Assembly (NCBI RefSeq): GCF_040939455.1
Contig: NC_134118.1
Span: 79,046,680-79,110,679 of the forward strand
Source of the DNA: Microcebus murinus
Taxonomy: Eukaryota > Chordata > Mammalia > Primates > Cheirogaleidae
Direction: 5' to 3'
Length of the DNA stretch: 64,000 nucleotides
The notes under the pieces are model-generated. The model worked only from the letters and a program-made list of their open reading frames with translations. It did no database searches and was not told where the DNA came from. Shown in pieces: positions 61,258 through 64,000 of the stretch; position 1 is the first letter of the stretch; the number at the start of each line of letters is the position of its first letter. The position numbers and the translations under genes are program-made.

Positions 61258-61786
61258 CTTCTTTTTTTTTTTTTTTTTTGTTTTGCCTCTTGTTCTGTCC
61301 CCTCTCTGGGAGCGAGGCGGCGGCCCGGGGTGGGGGTCACCCCCACCCTCAGCGCCCGCCGCGGTGCCTGGCGCCCCAGCCCGCACCGTGGGGCCTCCTC
61401 TTGTCCCAAGCCGCGACACCGCCGTCACGCGGCAGCATGCGTGGCTTCTGGACTGTCAGGTCTCAGACCAAAGGTCTGCTCTGTGGGAACCGACACGCTG
61501 GAGGAAACCTTGAGAGTCTGAGAGGGGAGGGAGTTCCAGAAGAAGGCCAGGATGTCATTTGGAGGGAGTATGTGACCAGAACTCGTCCCGTTGCTTTTGG
61601 GGTTCTCTGGGCTACACGTAGGAATCTTTGGTGGTGGCACCTGATGTTGGGGGATCCGGAGTCACACCCAGACCTGCTCCACAGGCCTCCTTTTACTTTT
61701 CTCTTCGGATTCATTATTTTTAAAAAGTGTCTCTTATCTCTATGATTGCATTTTCTTTTCTCTCTCTTTTCAAGCAGATGATGGGA

Positions 61787-62315
61787 GTCCAAGTATTAAG
61801 GTGACATGTGTTGCCCGTGCCCCCCTCCCCCCTGTGTTCTTATTCATTTACCTCTGATGTCGTTCCAGCGTATTGTGGGGGTACCAATGTTAGGGTCGGG
61901 TACGTTGCCCTCTCCCTGCCTCCCCCCTCGGGTCAGAGCCTCAAGTGCGCCCATCCCCCAGTCGGTGCGCACCCACCCCATTCCTAATGGAGGTGTATGC
62001 CCATCCCCTCCCCCCACCCGCCCGACACCCACCCGATGAAGGTGATTCCTCTGTGTCCACTTAGGTGTCCATCGGTTCGTACCCATTTGCTGGTGAGCGC
62101 GAGCACGTGGTGCTCGTGTGTCCATTCTTGGGCTACCTGGCTTACTGGAACGGGTTCCAGCTCTGGCCAGGAGAACCACGAGAGGTGCCCTCTCACCGCT
62201 GCTCCTCCTAGCTGAATAGCACTCCGTGGTGTCCACGCGCCACATTTCATTTACGCACTCGTGGGTCGATGGGCACTCGGGTCGCTTCCAGGTCTTTGCG
62301 ATTGTGACTTGTGCC
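61787..62315 (-). mobile_element. L1 3' end remnant, after unit 17 (type B in A surroundings)
   Basis: This copy has the type B markers TTAGGG and CTCCCTGCC although the gene before it and the spacer after 62602 are type A. It lies in the middle of the short conversion-like tract. Confidence 0.8.
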
Positions 62316-64000
62316 CTGACTCTAACCCTAACCCTTACCCAGCCCGTCTCCTCCTCGGCCCCTGCCTGACTGACTCCTTCCCGCCCGGCCTGTCACCTGT
62401 CACCGTCCTCTGCCCCTGCCTGACACGCTCCTCCCCGCCCGGGCCGTCACCGTCCTCGGCCCCTGCCTGACGGGGCTCCTCCGTCGCCTGGGCCTTCCAA
62501 GGGCTTGGTGTGGACGCTGGTTCCAGGACGCCCTCCCAGGAACCCGGTAGCAGGGCGGCCGCAGCGTCTCGCGCCACCCAACCGTCCGCCGGCCGGCGGC
62601 CGGCGCTAAGTGGCCTGCGGGGGACGTGCCCCCACTGTGGGGCGGGCGCCCAGCCTGGTGTCTTCTCTGAGGCCCCGTGGCTGCTTTTCCCCCCCGCAAG
62701 GGGAGAGCCGCGGAGGTGGGGACCGGACCGCCTCCTCCTGGGGACGTACACCCAGCTCTCCACGTCGGATTCCGGGGCTCTCTGTCCTGCCAGAAGGCCC
62801 AGCTGGCCTGCGGGTCCTTAGAGTGGCAAAAACATCCGAAAACTGAGATTGAGGGTCCGGTGGTTGTCTGCACTTTTGTGCTGGGCACCCCAGAGAGGCC
62901 CGGGGGCTGGCTGGACAACGCGGTCTGCTGGGCAGGGGGGGGGGTTTGGAGGAGCAACTGATGCCCTTTGCACTTTGGGTAGCAAGTGTCTGAGGTGTCT
63001 CTGAGCCCTGCGCCATGTCGGGGGGGGGTGGGGGGGTGGGAGGTCGGGGGGGGGGTGGAGGAGCAGGAGGAGGAGGAGGAGGAGGTGGGAAGGGCCTTGG
63101 CCGGCAGTCGTGTTCCCGGGGTGGCTTCTTCCACAGGCTGCTTGGCCTGGGCTCCCTGCACCTGGGCCTTTGGAGGACTGGCCCTGTGCTTGCCAACGCT
63201 TCCCCTGCAGGGACCCAGAGCTGGGAGGTTGCATCTCTCAGCCCTGGGTCGGGCAGAGCCCCAGCGGGCCATGCCCACAACCTCTCTCAGCACGGGTCCC
63301 CCAGAAGGCTCCTTTGGGACCAGGATTCTCTTGCGGGTGACTCTTTAAGGTCTGGCCCCTGGATGGAGGGGCACCAGGAGTAGAGGAGCAGGAAGGGGAA
63401 GGGGGTGGCCATGCGAGGGGACACTTTCAGGCCAAGTCCCAGCTTCAGCCTGATCCTCCTGGGAACCCCGGGGTGTACGTCACACCTCCTGGTTGTCCCG
63501 CTCTGAGACAAGGGCTCTGAGACAAGGAGCCGGGCTGCGCATTCCCCCAGCAGCCAGTCGTGGGCTGAGGACACCTGGGGCGTTGGGAACTCCCTGGCTT
63601 CTCCTTGGCTTAACATCTGGAGCTGCTTGTGAATCGTGCCGCCACACACACCCGAGTGCAGGTGTCTTCTGCACAGACTGCGGGCCTCGCTCTTCTGAAT
63701 GCCGCTAGCTCGCCACCCACCCACGGGTGAACCTGGTCAGGGTACTTTCTCTCGGGGGCAGACTCTGATCCTGGCGGGCTACCGGTGTTTCTGTTTGCTC
63801 GTTTCTTTCTTCCATTTCGGGAAAGGCTTCCTTACTGGGTGTGGAAATCTCCTATGCCTTTCCTCGCCTATTCTGTCAGCTTTAAAATTCTCTTTCAGTT
63901 GCCACCCTCACAGATGGATTAGGAAACTCTTTCCGGTGCACTCATTAGTGAAATGACCTCAATGAAGCTGGAATCCAATATCTAATCGCCGATTTTTAGC

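Larger units (their letters stand above)
1..64000 (+). repeat. Tandem 5S rDNA array, about 17.5 units of 3.66 kb
   Basis: The whole window is a head-to-tail array of one unit type. Start-to-start distances between successive 5S genes are 3656, 3658, 3659, 3660, 3658, 3655, 3650, 3660, 3650, 3652, 3672, 3631, 3663, 3634, 3660 and 3655. Length differences come mainly from C-, G- and T-runs, a CGG microsatellite, a 19-base spacer deletion and a 14-base tandem duplication. Units are nearly identical, as expected for concerted evolution. All genes point the same way, with no inversion or foreign insertion between units. The first unit lacks its left part and the last ends in mid-spacer. No protein gene is supported anywhere. 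Confidence 0.97.

Noticed and set aside
1..64000. Regularly repeated structure as a CRISPR-like or satellite array
   Set aside because: The 3.66-kb period with a 5S gene per unit is explained by 5S rDNA; there are no short direct repeats with unique spacers.

Overview
The window is one continuous head-to-tail array of mammalian 5S ribosomal DNA. It holds 17 complete 5S rRNA genes, all on the + strand. Start-to-start spacing is 3631 to 3672 bases, so the repeat unit is about 3.66 kb. Both window edges cut through a unit, so the array continues on both sides and its true copy number cannot be seen here. I support no protein-coding gene: the many open frames are frames through GC-rich, low-complexity spacer and recur in every unit, often with changes of length or frame.

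Organism: the 5S sequence and the LINE-1 remnants are mammalian. Each spacer carries a minus-strand LINE-1 (L1) 3' end. Its consensus, as I remember it, is that of lemur, loris and galago genomes, so I infer a strepsirrhine primate (inference from memory, about 0.6). The human 5S unit is about 2.2 kb, so this unit is longer.

Layout of one unit, using the second as example: 5S gene 2665-2784; T-run terminator 2789-2803; GC-rich then AT-rich spacer to about 3310; two tandem L1 3' ends and L1 body 3311-3839; a 1.29-kb non-L1 block 3840-5128 opening with a telomere-like motif; the rest of the L1 from 5129 to about 5205, with 14-bp near-identical direct repeats at the two break points; about 350 bases of AT-richer unassigned DNA; then a GC-rich 5' flank with a C-run, GA run, NRF1-type site, (CGG)n, GT-rich microsatellite, GC boxes and an upstream element next to the following 5S gene.

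Two linked unit types coexist. Type A (genes at 2665, 46526, 53823, 57483, 61138) has C46 and A115 in the 5S gene and, except at 2665, an 18-T terminator. Type B (the other 12 genes) has G46, C115 and a 14-T terminator. Mosaic units show exchange between the types: a B tract at about 50.14-53.4 kb inside A sequence, and a shorter B tract within about 61.3-62.6 kb. Pairs of units are themselves duplicated with a period of about 7.3 kb (24.6-31.9 kb with 31.9-39.2 kb; 44.7-50.1 kb with 52.0-57.4 kb).

The most interesting signal is in the 5S genes. Compared with the near-invariant mammalian 5S sequence they carry a stepwise compensatory change in helix III (33/42), but also an unpaired helix I position in all copies (G6 opposite G113) and a second in type B (U4 opposite C115). 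Every substitution that changes base strength is A/T to G/C, and the L1 remnants show the same bias. This fits GC-biased gene conversion in a concertedly evolving array. Whether this is the main expressed 5S locus or a 5S-derived satellite cannot be decided from sequence alone.
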